A DNA stretch of 64,000 bases from Diphasiastrum complanatum (GCA_029204225.1 CM055096.1:74933521-74997520); one strand, 5' to 3'; shown: positions 22,200 through 34,375, counted from the stretch's first letter. Notes: generated by a model from the letters alone, not told the origin. Made by a program: numbers and translations.

Positions 22200-23364
22200 T
22201 TTAAAAGTCAAATTCAGTCAATAACAATAACCATCTTGCAATACGTCCAGTATTGCATGTCTTGTTTATCAGGTAAAGTAACGGCTGGTGATCCGTATAA
22301 AATGCAAAGTGCGTTTCCATGAGGTAGTGACGAAATTTTCGAACAGAAAAAATCATGGCTAACGCCTCACGTTCTGTTGTTAAATCATTCTTCTCTGGAT
22401 CTGTAAGTTGTATGCTTGCAAATCTTATAGGATAATCCTACTTCTAATCACTTGGTTGCGTCAAAACTGATCCAATGGCATATTTTGAGACATCTGTATG
22501 AACATGAAATTCTACCGTCCAATATGAAGAACACAGTATTGGTGCTGAAGTTAATGCTTTTTTTAATTTTTCATAGGCTTCTAACGCCTGTACTGTCCAA
22601 ATAGGAAGAATAGTCAGTTTGTATATAGGTCGTGCTAAATCCGCAAAGAAGATAATAAAAATTCGATAGTAGTTCGCATGACCCATAAACACATAAACTC
22701 TAGGAATCGTTGTTGGCAGTGGCAATTCCACAATAACCTTGATCTTAGAATAATCGATTGCAATACCTTGTCTTGATATCACATGTCCAAGCACAACTCC
22801 GAGGGAAACCCATATTTAACATTTTTCTGGATTTAGAGAAATTTGATATTTGCGGCATCTTTCAAATACTTTCTGCAAACGATCCAGGTGGTCTGCATCT
22901 GTACTATGGACTCCTAGGTCATACAAGTAAATTTCAAGAAATTTTTACAGATAATCTGTAAAAGCAAGTTGCATTACTCTTTGGAACAAACTTGGTGCAT
23001 TACAGAGTCCAAATGACATTACTTTGTAAGCATAGGTGCCTCATTCTGTTGCAAAAGCGATTTTGTGGCGATCAGCAGGTGCTATCTTAACCTGGTTGTA
23101 ACCACTAAATCCATCCAGGAAACTATAAGCTTCCGCTCCAGCAAGGCGATCCAAAATGCTTTCAGTAAAAGGTAATGAAAAGTGATTTTTCCGCATCACT
23201 TTGTTCAACGCTTTGAGATTCACACAGATTCGCAATTTCCCATTCTTCTTAGGAACAATGACAATCGGTATCCATTCGGCATGCTTGATCTCATAAATGA
23301 AATCGGCGTCAAGCAATCTCTGAAGTTTTTTCTTTATCGGATCCGCAACGTCCATGGAAAGCAA
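22200..23364 (-). pseudogene. Ty3/gypsy reverse transcriptase and RNase H, broken
   Basis: Minus-strand blocks in order: DADFIYEIKHAEWIPIVIVP and KKNGKLRICVNLKALNKV, FLDGFSGYNQVKIAPADRHK, then after a stop YKVMSFGLCNAPSLFQRVMQ. The catalytic YxDD box has become YLYD (22918-22929), losing the first Asp. LGHVISRQGIAIDYSKI follows, then RNase H with FHVHTDVSKYAIGSVLTQ and, after a frameshift, TEREALAMIFSVRKFRHYL and TDHQPLLYLI. Several stops lie between blocks. The lost Asp alone would inactivate the polymerase. Confidence 0.9.
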
Positions 23365-25030
23365 TCTTGATACTTAATAAGTAACATGCGGAGTGCTTGA
23401 TACTGTTCATTATTAAGTTGTGACCCAGCTTGTACAATCTTTTTCGGTTCTCCTGGTTCAGCAAGATTCATTGGTTGTGTCCTAGCTGGGCCATCGTAAA
23501 CCTCTTTTGAGTCTGGCACATGTTCTTCTGGTTCACAATGTGCTTTAGGTAACATGATAACCACATCATCCAGTGTATAACGTTTAAAATGTTCGGGCAT
23601 ATCATGCTGGACTACATTTGCTTGTTCTTTTTCAAAAGGACTTGTCTTGGATTTTCGCTTAGCCTTCTTAACATGAATTGATCGTGGAGGTGATGACTCC
23701 CGAGATGATGATGTCTTGCTAGAATTCTGACTTGTAGAATCATCCTCGACTTTTCCTTTGCCTTTATTCAGTAAAGGTGGCACATTCGCTAAATCAATCT
23801 TTGAGGAGGATTTTTCCATTTCAAGATCGTATTAAAATGTTGCTTAGCTTGTTTCTTTGTCATCGATCCTGTGATCCTATCTTCCTTCAATATAACTACT
23901 TTGGGCAGTTTTATTGTTGGTTCATCAGGAACATTATGCACTCCAAATCTAGTCGGCAGATCCATATGATTTAGAATCTGCTCATCAGTAAGTTCTACAT
24001 TGTCATCATAAGTCAAGGCATGACTCACAAGTATGAGATCATCTTCAATCGGATCTAGTATAGGTTCCGTTGATATCTAGACTACATTCAACACATTCAA
24101 TGGAAACGTGATCAGTGTATCCAAGGTTCAATCTAATAAAGAAATCTCACTCAAATCTGACTGATTATCTTGTTGACACATATATCATGTTGTACAATCA
24201 ATCGTTGCAAGAGTTTCATTCCAGTTGACAGTATCCGTTTGAGAATCGTAATGAACTCCCAAATTTTTCTCTGGACGATCACAAGTATGATCCATTGTTG
24301 ATGAATCATCATCCTCTTTTTGAACCACTGGTTTGGTAGTCCAAGTTTTAGGATCAACTTTAACTGCACGTTCACGTTTTTCAAAAGTGATTTTTCCGGT
24401 ACCCCAGTTATAAATTACTTGCGCAACTCGTAACCATGGACGTCCCAATAGGACTCGGTAGACATTTGGCACTTCTGGTAAGTCCATTACTACAAAAGTA
24501 ATGACGAACTGTACTCCCACAATTCTGACAGGTATATCTTCAACCATTCCTCGTGGACGAACTGTCATTTGATCAACTAGCTTAATGGCAAAAGTCGCAG
24601 GCTTGATCTTTGTAAGACCCCATTTTGCACATAGCTTTGTAGAAATCAAGTTAACTCCTGAACCGCATCTATCACAGCTAGTTCCTTAGGAAATTGTCTA
24701 TGCTGTATCAGTAGAGTGATATTCTTTTGTTCACTTTCCCAAGCGGCTCCAACATGGAGTACTTCATTAGATTCTTCAAATCCAACACAAAAAAGTGGCT
24801 CTTGATGGACTTCTGGTTCTACTTGAGCTAACTTTTGCGCTAAGACTTCTTTTGCTTTTGGCATCAACTTCAGGAACTCTCCCAATGAAATATTGATCTT
24901 ACTAGACAAAATATTCATGAGCACTTCTGTTTGTGGCGCTTCTAGTTCAGTCATCTTGAAGGGTTCTTCATGATGATGCAAATGATCATTCATATCTATA
25001 CATGAATTTCTTGGAGGCTGCAATGGTGAA
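23334..25030 (-). pseudogene. Ty3/gypsy protease and linker region
   Basis: The retropepsin region is split by a frameshift near 24650. One frame ends with ELAVIDA and the next carries GSGVNLISTKLCAKWGL, then VYRVLLGRPWLR, which resembles the flap and end of a gypsy protease (active-site Asp-x-Gly). A long acidic linker follows (LTDEQILNHMDLPTRFGVHN, KEDRITGSMTKKQAKQHF, a Ser/Lys-rich tract to 23334) leading into RT. The linker is repeated in a plus-strand copy at 38676-39415, so both belong to one family. Confidence 0.75.
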
Positions 25031-25039
25031 GAACGAACT

Positions 25040-26689
25040 TCAGCTGTTGCTTTAGCAGCTTCAAGCTCCTCTTCTTCTTGCAGATGTTTAATCCACTACC
25101 TCATATCCTGATATCTTCTTTTTTCTTCATGAAGATTTGGATAGACTCCCGATGTTGTTGGTATATCGTTCAATGGTATAGAATCAGCAGGTACTGGATC
25201 CACTACTGGTTCTTTCTACTTCTGTGCTCTGGTGACTACCATCAGGGTACGCTTGATTTTTTCTGAGCTACTGGGCTTTTCTTGATTATTATCAAATTTA
25301 CAGGTGTTGTAGCTAGTGGTAGCTTCGGTCTTGTTGGACAGTTCTTATAGCAATGCCCATAACCACAGTCATGACAAAATGGTACAAATTTTTTTTTATT
25401 TGAACATTCTGCAACTCTACGGTTTTCTCCACATGCAAAACATCCAAGTGGTGCTCTGGTCCAATTTCTAGAGGCTTGTTGTTGCACGGCAGCATAAATA
25501 GCATATTGTTTTGAAGATCCACTTGAAGTTCCACCTTCTTGACCAGTACAATAGTTTCATTGCTCGGTACTTATGTACAGTTCTGGTTCCATCAAATTGG
25601 CAGGAGAAGCGGAGTGCTTTGGTGGGACATGTAAGGCTAAACGTTCCGGGTATCCAAGAGCAGATTGTCGAGGTCTAGCTACTAGATTTCTTCCATATTG
25701 TGGTTCTCGATATCCCATTTGGGCATACCGTTGCTGAATGCTGAATTATCCGAGAATTAAAGTTGCAAAAAGCAGTCTCATGATCAGGCGAATTACACAA
25801 ATGACATACACTGATTTCCATTCGTTTTTTCAATTGAGGACATTTGTTCACTGTGTGATTTTCTGTACAAATAGAACACTAGACATTTTCCTTGCTAGGA
25901 AAAGTCTTTGCAAACTTCTCAGATTCCTTGTTCGCTTTTCCATGGAAATCTTCCAATGCTTTAATCTTCTCATCGAATTGTGACTGCAACTTTTCCATCT
26001 GTTTCTGCTGGTTCTACCCAAGTTTCTCGAACTCATTGAGCATCATTTCTGCAATAGCGTTGGCATTCGTTGATGCAATAGTGGTGGATGTCATAGTAGT
26101 CTGCCCTACTGTATAAGACAACATACTGATATTCGGCTCATCATCTGAATCTTCATCCTCCTCCCGAATTACATCGTCCATAGCATTTTGCAAGTGTTCA
26201 TACTCATTATGGCATTTCAGCTCACGTCTGATTCGTTTAGGTAAACCTAACAAAAACCACATAATCATGGCATTTTTGTTAATCAGCTCAGGTTCGCACT
26301 CAGATCTGAGGCGTTTCACCCGTTCAATGAAATATCGAACCATTTCTCGCTTTCCCATTTTAATTTTACTTAAAAGTAGGAAAGGGTCTTCCATAAACTT
26401 CTATGGTTTGAACCGTGTGATAAGGGCTCTTTTAACAACCTCCCAATCTATACGCTCAGTTTCATCTTGATTATAGTACCAATCTTGTGTTGCGCCTGTT
26501 AAGGCCATAGGAAACCGTTTAAGTTTATCTTGAGGGAAAAAAATTTCCATAGACTTCACAGGATTCAACATAGATCTGAAAAAATCTAACTGGATCTGTT
26601 AACCCATTGTATTTGGGTAGATCCAAACGGCATGCTCTTCTAACAATAATAGGATTGACTTCCTGAGGAGCACCTCCAGGGGCAGTCAT
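25040..26689 (-). pseudogene. Ty3/gypsy gag, broken
   Basis: Gag starts at ATG 26689 (MTAPGGAPQEV, RACRLDLPKYNGLTDPVRF). After frameshifts the capsid part reads KIKMGKREMVRYFIERVKRL and FLLGLPKRIRRELKCH (26014-26394). Near 25300-25480 there are Cys-rich blocks, CFACGENRRVAECS and CHDCGYGHCYKNC, the second a zinc knuckle one residue short of the CX2CX4HX4C standard. Numerous stops and frame changes make it non-functional. Confidence 0.75.
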
Positions 26690-27309
26690 CGTCGCAAATT
26701 CAAATCAAGCAGACAATGAGATTGGATCTAGATTTTTCAATCAAAAACTATCTCAGATCATATCTGCTAGATCTATTCCACTTCAAAGAGAGGTGTGAAG
26801 AAAGATAACTCGAAAAGAAATGAACTCGAAACTCGAAAAAGAAATGAACTCAAATGGAAAATGTTCGTGCGCAGCGGAATAAGCTATCTCATTCTTTCCT
26901 CAAGCATGACTACGCCTATCAGTCTCAAACAGAACATAGTGATAGAAATAACGTTCGAGCTGATTATGTAGCCAAACATTAAGCATCAAAACATCAGACA
27001 TATAATTTGTCGCGAACAGCTAGACAAATTATTAGTCCCAAATTACTCGCGAAGAGCTGGACTAATAATCAGTTGTGAATTAGTCGCAAACAACTTGACT
27101 GATAATAATTTGCAAAAAGCAGACGGCCAGATTAAGTAATTCTAAACACAGAACAAACAGAGCTGTAATCAGATTAAGTATAACAAAATATACAAGTCAA
27201 TAATCTAGGTGAGCACAAAACAATAGTGGACGTAACCGCGTGCTTCACAAAGCTAATCACACAATCTATGAAGGTGATGAACCTATTATTGAGAATACAT
27301 CTGGAGTAA
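26690..27309 (-). other. Probable 5' leader of the gypsy element
   Basis: This 620-base non-coding stretch lies between the gag ATG and an LTR-like repeat. It contains a loose repeat of ATTAGTC/CAAATTATTAGTC words (about 27005-27110). No gene is seen. Confidence 0.4.
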
Positions 27310-27633
27310 AGAATCAATGCGCAAAGGCATCTGCAATGTCTATCGCTGATTACCAATGATGCTTCGTTCTAATGCCATTCACTGAATACGAAGATGGTAT
27401 TCAATATATACATAATTTTTACATGTGTGTAGATGAAGAAAATACAAAAGTGGTTGTGCTATCTATGGGAGATCGTGGGTGGCTGCTGTCGTTTTCAAAT
27501 TTGATTGCACAATGCATGGGATGAGCATGAGAAGGCCGTGACGTCGGCCTTTGCTAAAATTAACGTTGATGAAAATACGAAAAACATGACATCCTGACAA
27601 ATGCCTTAAAAATTGATTTATAGGGTACCTTCG
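27310..27633. repeat. LTR-like repeat shared with 37990-38300
   Basis: About 320 bases are closely similar and in the same orientation to 37990-38300 (CTGCAATGTCTATC through GGTACCTTCG). Here it is cut off at 27633 by the start of another LTR (TGTTGGAGG). It is probably part of the 5' LTR of the minus-strand gypsy element, whose outer end was lost. Confidence 0.6.
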
Positions 27634-28097
27634 TGTTGGAGGGTTTGCGGATCCCAAAGAAGTTTACAGCATGTCTCATCAAATGAAAGAAAATAATATG
27701 TTTGAGCTTGTTCTTATGTCCAAGCCGATGATCACATAATTATTTGATTAGTTACAAGTCAATAAAAGGACTCTCATGCTTTCTTTGGTTTTTTCTAATT
27801 GTTGGATCTAATTGTTATTGGGATTGTATGTTATTATATTTTTTATGAAAGAGAAAGGGAGAGAGAGAAAGAGTAAGTTATCTTTGTTGTGGATGCATAG
27901 TGTTAATGGATGTGTAGTGTTAATGTTTAGGGTTAATGGATGTTAGAGTTAGATGTGGATCTTCCATTCATGCTGAAATCTGAACTATACTATCGCTCTC
28001 ATGGGAACAAACCTACGCGTGACAACTAACTTCGTCTCTTGATGCTAGATTGACCAGATCTTGGTTTGAGGTTAGGCAAGGAAAGAAACCCACTACA
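27634..28097 (+). repeat. Gypsy-type LTR, copy 2 (internally deleted)
   Basis: It starts TGTTGGAGGGTTTGCGG and ends CCCACTACA like the 19062 copy, but jumps from AAAGGACT straight to CTCATGCTTTC, losing roughly 300 bases including the TATA region. It is the left arm of the inverted repeat described in the findings. Confidence 0.85.
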
Positions 28098-28119
28098 ATT
28101 TTGGTGTCGTTGCTGGAGA
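28098..28119 (+). other. Primer binding site, tRNA-Asp-like
   Basis: TTTTGGTGTCGTTGCTGGAGA follows the LTR end by one or two bases. It resembles the TGGCGCCGTTGCCGGGGA primer site typical of Tat/Athila-type gypsy elements (family knowledge), with C-to-T changes. Confidence 0.65.
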
Positions 28120-28360
28120 GCTACAACAATTTTTCAGTTTGCAACATGTTTGTTGGATGGCTAGCTTGTATTAGGTATCTTGTCGTGGCATGAATAATGT
28201 TAGATCTGCATTTTAGGGTTAGTTTGGGATTGACTTTGCTTGATTTGAGTGGATTTGCTTGTTTGAAATCTAATTTGATTGTAGAACAAGGGAAGCTATT
28301 CAGATCACCAATCTTAAGATCCATTTAGATCTGTGATATCAGAAAAAAAACAACAAAAAT

Positions 28361-28789
28361 CCTTGTCCAGATCATAGAAAATCTCAATTTTTATCCTTGC
28401 CAAACTACGTAAGCTGTATTTTCTTGTGTCAGAAACCTTCGTCCGGTTTTCCATAGTTTTATTTGTGTCAGATCTTGCATCTGAAAGTTTGGCGAAGGTT
28501 ATTACCCGAGAAATTGTCAGAAAAGTTGATCAGAGAGTTTTTTTTTCTCAAAATAGCATTTTTGAACCTTCGTCGAGCCAACCTTCGTCTGTCCTATTTT
28601 TAGATTCTGATTTTCTAGATCAAGTCTCTGTCAAAATTTGGATCAAATCTGATATATTCTGATTAGGATTCTGAGAAATTTTTCATTTTTTGAAGTATCA
28701 ATTGATTGAATTTCGAGATCTTTTTCACGATATAGAATCAGATTCTTAACTGATGATTTCTATCTTCTTTTTACTAAAATCTGACAGAT
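28361..28789. other. Loop between inverted LTR-leader arms
   Basis: This roughly 430-base non-palindromic centre of the inverted repeat contains several CCTTCGTC/GGCGAAGG words like those at 20415-20712. The open frame at 28426-28662 has no recognisable motif. Confidence 0.5.
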
Positions 28790-29030
28790 TTGATCGGTTT
28801 TTGTTGTTTTTTCTAATATCTCAGATCCAAATGGATCTTAAGATTGGTGATCTGAATAGCTTTCCATGTTCCAAAATTAGATTAGATTTCAAACAAGCAA
28901 ATCCACTCAAATAAGGCAAAATAACTCCCAAACCAATCCTAAATGCAGATTTAACACTATTCATGCCATGACAAGATGCCTAATGCAAGCTAACCATTCA
29001 ACAAACATGCTGCAAACTGAAAAATTGGCG

Positions 29031-29056
29031 TAGCTCCCTGACAACGGCGTCACAAT
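29031..29056 (-). other. Primer binding site of the inverted LTR copy
   Basis: On the minus strand GTGACGCCGTTGTCAGGGAG follows the LTR end CCCACTACA by a few bases. It matches the tRNA-Asp-type site better than the plus-strand copy. Confidence 0.65.
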
Positions 29057-29741
29057 TGTAGTGGGTTTCTTTCCTATCCTAACCTCAACCCAAGTTCTAA
29101 TCAATCTAGCATCAAAGAGATGAAGTTAGTTGTCACGTATAGGTTCGTTCCCATGAATGGAAAATCCAGATCTAACTCTAACATCCATTAACCCTAAGCA
29201 TTAACACTACTCCATTAACACTAAGATCCACAATAAAGATAGCTTACTCTTTCTCTCATAAAAAGTATAAAAACATACAATCCCAAAAACAATCAGATCC
29301 AACAATTGATAAATCCAAAGAAAGCATGAAAGATGGAAGAAAAGTGGTAGAGAGCAAGGGAGTCATAAATCCATTTCACAAGAGAACCAATATGCTTTTT
29401 TGAAATGAAATATATGTACATGTCACGTAGGAAATTCGAGTTGGTCCCTTTTTATAGTAGAGAGGAGGACCCTGGCCTCTGAATCCTATTGGTCCATTTT
29501 TGTCTCCCTAATTATTCAAATTTAAAAAAGAGTGGGAACCCATTCAAATTGGAGGGAAACCCAACTTTATTCACTAACTTGATATTTAGGCCCTGCGACA
29601 TTAAAAGTCCCGCAAAAAGGCCTAAAGTCCTTTTATTGATTTTCTGATTAATCAAATCTCTATGTGATCATTGGGTTGGACTTACACACGCAGGGTGCCA
29701 AATCCCTCTCAGTTGCCTTGGGATCCGCAAACCCTCCAACA
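29057..29741 (-). repeat. Gypsy-type LTR, copy 3 (inverted)
   Basis: On the minus strand it runs TGTTGGAGGG to CCCACTACA and includes the segment absent from copy 2, with a TACTATAAAAAGGGACC TATA region near 29448. It is oriented opposite to copies 1, 2 and 4. It adjoins a copia gag fragment at 29742. Confidence 0.85.
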
Positions 29742-30060
29742 TTAATTTTTCTTGACATACTAGTAGCTTCATTGGTCTTGATTGAACAAAACTTTTTCTC
29801 ACTAACAATTTGCAGGTAGCATCTTCATTTTCATAAAGACTAGTGATAGAATCCCAAGCTTCTTTTGAAGTATTGGCCAAATTAAAGTGGAAGATAAATG
29901 AATCTTTCAAATTCAATGCTACTAATGCAAAGCCTTTCCATCTTGATGGTTCTATTTAGTAATAGCAACAGTATCAACTATGGGCTTAGGCTTGGGCTTA
30001 GGCTCGTCCCATCCACCATTTCCCACATATTCATTGTTAATAACAACATCCTCAACTTGA
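29742..30060 (-). pseudogene. Ty1/copia gag fragment
   Basis: The minus strand reads EPKPKPKPIVDTVAITK, a TAG (29952-29954) at the position of Trp in related gags, NHQDGKA, then ALNLKDSFIFHFNLANTSKE, AWDSITSLYENEDATCKLLV and RKSFVQSRPMK. This is the N-terminal half of a copia gag. It is cut off at the border of the inverted LTR. Confidence 0.75.
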
Positions 30061-30149
30061 ATCTCCACATATGGAAATTACTTCCATCTAATTTCTCTAT
30101 AAGAGAAATATTCAAACTTGATTCCGTAATTCTAGAATCAATATACAAC

Positions 30150-30977
30150 TAGTAGATCGATTGATAAGCATGCTAGGATCTTGATAGCTCTATGAGGTGG
30201 ATGATAGATTTCACTAAGATGGACGGAGACTAACAAATTGAAACCGACACAAAACGGATGTGTTGAAAAATTAAAAATCATACAAGATTCATTCACAAAT
30301 AGTATTGTAGCTGAATTGAAAACTTAGATTAACAGTAGCATGTGCGTACAAACAATTTGCTCATAGAACGAACGTGCTACAATACTTAGTCTGTATAGAC
30401 TTGCATGCATACATAACCTACTAAAATGAGTGTTTTACAATGATCAGTCTTGATGGACTTGCACACATTTTGCCATCAAACGTACAATTTCTAGTCGCAA
30501 CGGACTTGCACACATTTTGCCATACTTTCTCGATGTTCTTGAGCATCTATATATACAACTTCAAGCTTTACAATCGTAACAACAATCTAGTATAGTTTTT
30601 CAATAATCACTATATGATATGATATTGTCATGAAGAACGATCGTGGAAATCAAAATTTGTTATATTTTATCACGACAGTCATGTTTCGATCCTGGGTCAA
30701 TTGAATTGAATCGTTGTAGGTTTTCAACCATAAATTGATATAGGTTTTCGACTCTGGGAATCGATTTAAGTTTGATATCGCTCAAAGTTTATTGCAATCA
30801 AATGCTTATTTAGATCCAAGTCTAATAATTTCGACCCAAGGCTCACCCAAGATCGATTTGGACTCGGTTTGTGATCTTCATTTGTACTTGCGAGTACGAA
30901 GTATGAGAAGTCGTCACTCCTCACGAAGTATGAGGAATGAGGACTTCTCATACTTAGGACTGGAAGGTACCGAGGGG

Positions 30978-31033
<56 letters not shown>

Positions 31034-31110
31034 CTCAATACGTGATTGGCAAATATTTTTTTCTACCCCTTTCGTGCATTAAGATCCATCCATCTTATAC
31101 CAATGTTCGG
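30150..31110. other. Intergenic, no gene seen
   Basis: AT-rich sequence with short internal duplications (GACTTGCACACATTTTGCCAT occurs twice around 30455-30520, with slight differences). It may be the LTR of the copia gag fragment, but I could not fix ends or a primer site. Confidence 0.4.
30979..31028. repeat. (TC)n microsatellite
   Basis: An uninterrupted run of about 24 TC units. The frame across it is a Leu-Ser artefact. Confidence 0.95.
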
Positions 31111-31441
31111 GAAAGCCAGCAAAGCTCAGGAATAGAATTGGCAACTTTTGTCAAAAACCGGCATGCTCGAAAACTTGCAAGTTTTCTGAGGTCATAAAAT
31201 AATGTATAATCGGCATGTATTGAGAGTCATCCTTGAGAAAACTAAAAGAGTTCATGAAATACAGGTTTTTGGAGGAGAACCCAAAAAAGGTTTCCCGAAC
31301 ACTGATCTTATACCAATAAGTAATCTTCGTATCTAATTGCTCAATAAGCATTTGACCCTTGGGCATGAATGAGGGCCAGGGCCGATTGGGTACGACGCAT
31401 AGAGGGCCGTGTAATGGTTTGACCTCCTAGCCATCCCATAA

Positions 31442-31450
31442 TATATAAAG
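31442..31450 (+). promoter_or_regulatory. Candidate TATA box of the NOSIP-like gene
   Basis: TATATAAAG lies 88 bases before the ATG at 31530, a usual distance for a short plant 5' leader. There is no expression evidence. Confidence 0.55.
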
Positions 31451-31480
31451 CGTTGTTTCTGTGTAATTTATTTCGAAAAG

Positions 31481-31524
31481 GAGAGCGAGAGAGAGAGGGA
31501 GAGGAGAGAGAGAGAGAGAGAGAG
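31481..31524 (+). promoter_or_regulatory. GA-rich 5' leader of the NOSIP-like gene
   Basis: A nearly pure GA tract ends 5 bases before the start codon. GA repeats in this position are known binding sites of plant BBR/BPC factors; a role here is inference. Confidence 0.55.
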
Positions 31525-31529
31525 AAAAG

Positions 31530-32813
31530 ATGCCGCAGCGGCATTCGAAGAATAACAATGATCTCGCCTTCTTCACCTATGATGAGAGGCGCAAGCTCGG
31601 GTATGGCACACAAAAGGAGAGGCTGGGTAAGGACTCCATCAAGCCCTTTGACGCTTGCTGCATCTGCCTCAAGGCTCTGGTAGATCCCCTTTGCTGCCAG
31701 AAAGGCCATCTGTTTTGCAAGGAATGCATCTATGAGAGCTTGGTGGCTCAGAAGAAGGACATTAAAAGGTGTGATTCTTTCCTTTTCCAGCTAAACTATG
31801 ATGTTGCCTAGTTACAATCGCCTTGTTTTCTTTTAGGGTATGTATCCGCTGCGTAATAAGCTGCTACTTTCTAAGCGTCTCTAAAAGAAAAAATCTGGTG
31901 GCGCGATTAATAAAGACCTGCGGAAATGATTTTAGTTCCAGGAACATAAAGCCCTAGACTTAGAAATAACATAAAACCTAAACGCAGAAATCAAGCCTGT
32001 GTCCGTTTGGGCAGGTATTTTCTGCGAAAAGTGATTTCTAGCCAGAAAGCTGGCCTGTGTAAACCAATGCAAAAGGAAGGAGAATAGTGCAAAATTTATC
32101 AAAAGCAATAACTTTTGATGATTCTACCATCAACCTTCGTCGACTTGCAGACAGGACTGCTGTGATGCCTAGAAGCTCCAGTTGAAAAGACGAGGGTTAG
32201 TTCCAAGCCATTTTCCAGAAACTTGAAAAGACAGCCAAAAACATTAAAAGCTATTGAAAAAATCTAACAGAAATAGCAAAGTGCTCATAATTGGTTAGCC
32301 AATCTTTGCCCACCTTGAAAATGCCGATTTAGATTTCTCAAAGGTTTGCAAGGTTCCTCTTTGGTTTTGAAGCCATTACGAAAGTTGATTTAGCCAATAA
32401 GTGCCATAATGCTTAAAACCCTAATTTATCAAAAAACATTGCAATAAACCTTCGCCAGTCGTACTGCAGCTTGCTCACATTGTGACCAGTGTGCAATCTA
32501 TTCTCAGAATCGTACTGCTTATGTTTGTCTAATATTGATGCAGAGGCTGATAACAAGATACTGTTATTTGTGTAATGCTGCATTGCATGATACAACTTAT
32601 TGTCCATTTAATCCAAGATCCATACAATAAAGAAGATTTCACTTTCCAACTTCTTTTGGATAACATCAGGGTGGGGTACGAAACCTAGCACCTAGTGTGG
32701 GAGCAACTCCACAACAGCAAAGATTGACATTAACAATACCTTCAAGAAACCAAGTAGCCCAAGTGAATTTTTAACAGTAGCAGAAGTAGTAGTAGTTTCA
32801 CAATAGGAAGTGG

Positions 32814-32861
<48 letters not shown>

Positions 32862-33617
32862 TATTGTTAGGCCATTGACGTAGTTATAGCGAGAGATAGA
32901 TTTACCTTGTGCTAATTTGATGATTGCTTATGAATTAGGAAGCTTGCACTTTTCACAGCTCAGCAAAAGCAAGACAAAGAAGAAGAGCTTGAAAAGAAGA
33001 ATCTAGAGAGAGAGCAAGAGCTTGATGCATTTGATCGACAAAATAACAGTGCAGTACCTCGACAAGATAAGAGTCTTGATCTCAGTCGCAAAAATGGCTT
33101 TCAAGGGGCTAATAGTGTGAAGGTTACATCTTATGAGGAGGAGGCTCTTCGAACAATGAAAGCGTTTTGGTTACCATCAGCAACCCCAGAAGCCCCAGAG
33201 AGATTCCAAGCACCTTGCACAGACACTCTATGTCCAGAGGGAAATGAGAAGCTTAAGCTGAAAGATTTGTTCTCAATCTCTTTTTCGGAAATTCCTCATT
33301 TTGACAAGGAAGAGGGAGCAGATGGCAGCGTTCCTTCAATATGTCCTTCCTGCTCAGTTACACTGACTAACACTACGACTATTGTAGCACTTAATTCATG
33401 TGGCCATGTGTTATGCAAGAAATGTGCTGATCAATTTGTAGTTGTTGATAAAGCTTGTACAGTATGTAATAGAAGTTGTAAAAGCAAGAACGTGATCGTC
33501 CTTGAGAAAGGAGGGACAGGTTTTGCAGGTCATGATGAGGCGCTGGAGGCCAAAACATTTAAGCATGTTGGTAGTGGTACTGGCATGGGTTTATATCGAC
33601 CTGCTGCACACACTTAG
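31530..33617 (+). CDS. NOSIP/CSU1-like RING-type E3 ubiquitin ligase, 2 exons
   Basis: This is the plant homologue of nitric oxide synthase-interacting protein. The Arabidopsis member CSU1 is a RING E3 ligase that targets SPA1 and so tempers COP1 (family knowledge). Exons 31530-31768 and 32939-33617 join in phase across an 1170-base intron, giving 305 residues. The N-terminus MPQRHSKNNNDLAFFTYDER is the family hallmark, followed by a zinc-binding box with Cys43, Cys44, Cys46, Cys55, Cys56, His60, Cys63 and Cys66 (CCICLKALVDPLCC, CKECIYE). Residues 85-115 are a Lys/Glu-rich coiled coil. FWLPSATPEAP is the conserved linker. The C-terminal RING-like region begins CPSC (215-218), then CGHVLCKKC and CTVC, and the protein ends GLYRPAAHT. 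It is intact, at the normal family length, with a TATA box and GA-rich leader upstream. Confidence 0.95.
32816..32857. repeat. (AG)n microsatellite in intron 1 of the NOSIP-like gene
   Basis: An AG run of about 21 units lies 82 bases before the splice acceptor. Confidence 0.95.
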
Positions 33618-33789
33618 CTGTATTTTTTATTCAGCATAATTTTTAATCAATCACGTTTGATACTTTCAGTACCAATTTCAAATTTGTAAAAACTATGCTC
33701 CAGCCAAAAGAGTTGCTAGGGCAATTTTCTGATCTTAGTTTTTTTCATACCATGCATTGTTTTGTGATGTAAATTAAATAGATGATACA

Positions 33790-34375
33790 AATTACTTGCT
33801 GCCCTTATCTTCTTTCCAATGTGTTTAATAGCTTTTGGATTTGGCCCCCACTGTGTTTTGGCATTGCCCGTCCCACTGTAAGGAAGACTACGTGATGAAG
33901 GGATATATATGATGTTAACCTTATGAAAATATTATTGATCTGTGGGTGCAAAGTTCTGCTGCCCCTGAATTTCTTTCCAATAATGTGCTGAATATAACTT
34001 TGGTGAATGGTATACCATAGCGTTAGCCTTGCCTGTGATGCTGTATGGAAGACTACAGGTCATTGTCATGGTATCATGCACTGATTTTGGCAAAGTAGTC
34101 CAAAGGTTGCTTCCACAGTGTTTCGGCCCTCCCTGTCCTGCTGTAAGGAAGATCACCTGATCAAGGGACATGCTGTGTAATGTTCCAACTTCTGATTATA
34201 GGTACTGATCTTGTAGGTGCAAATCATTCTGCTGCCCTTAATTCCTTTCCAGTGTACTAACTTTGGTGAATGGTTTGCCATAATGTTAACCTTACCTGTG
34301 CTGCCATAGGGGAAACTACAGGTCATTTTGATGGTATCATGCATTGATTTTGGTAAAGTAGTAGAAGTTATCAAC
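33790..34375. repeat. Diverged tandem duplication downstream of the NOSIP-like gene
   Basis: Blocks recur in order: a TGCTGCCC..TTCTTTCCA start at about 33797, 33957 and 34230; a CTGTAAGGAAGA block at 33878 and 34141; and ACTACAGGTCATT plus GGTATCATGCA.TGATTTTGG at about 34052 and 34314. This indicates two to three rounds of local duplication of a roughly 270-base unit. No coding function is seen. Confidence 0.7.
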
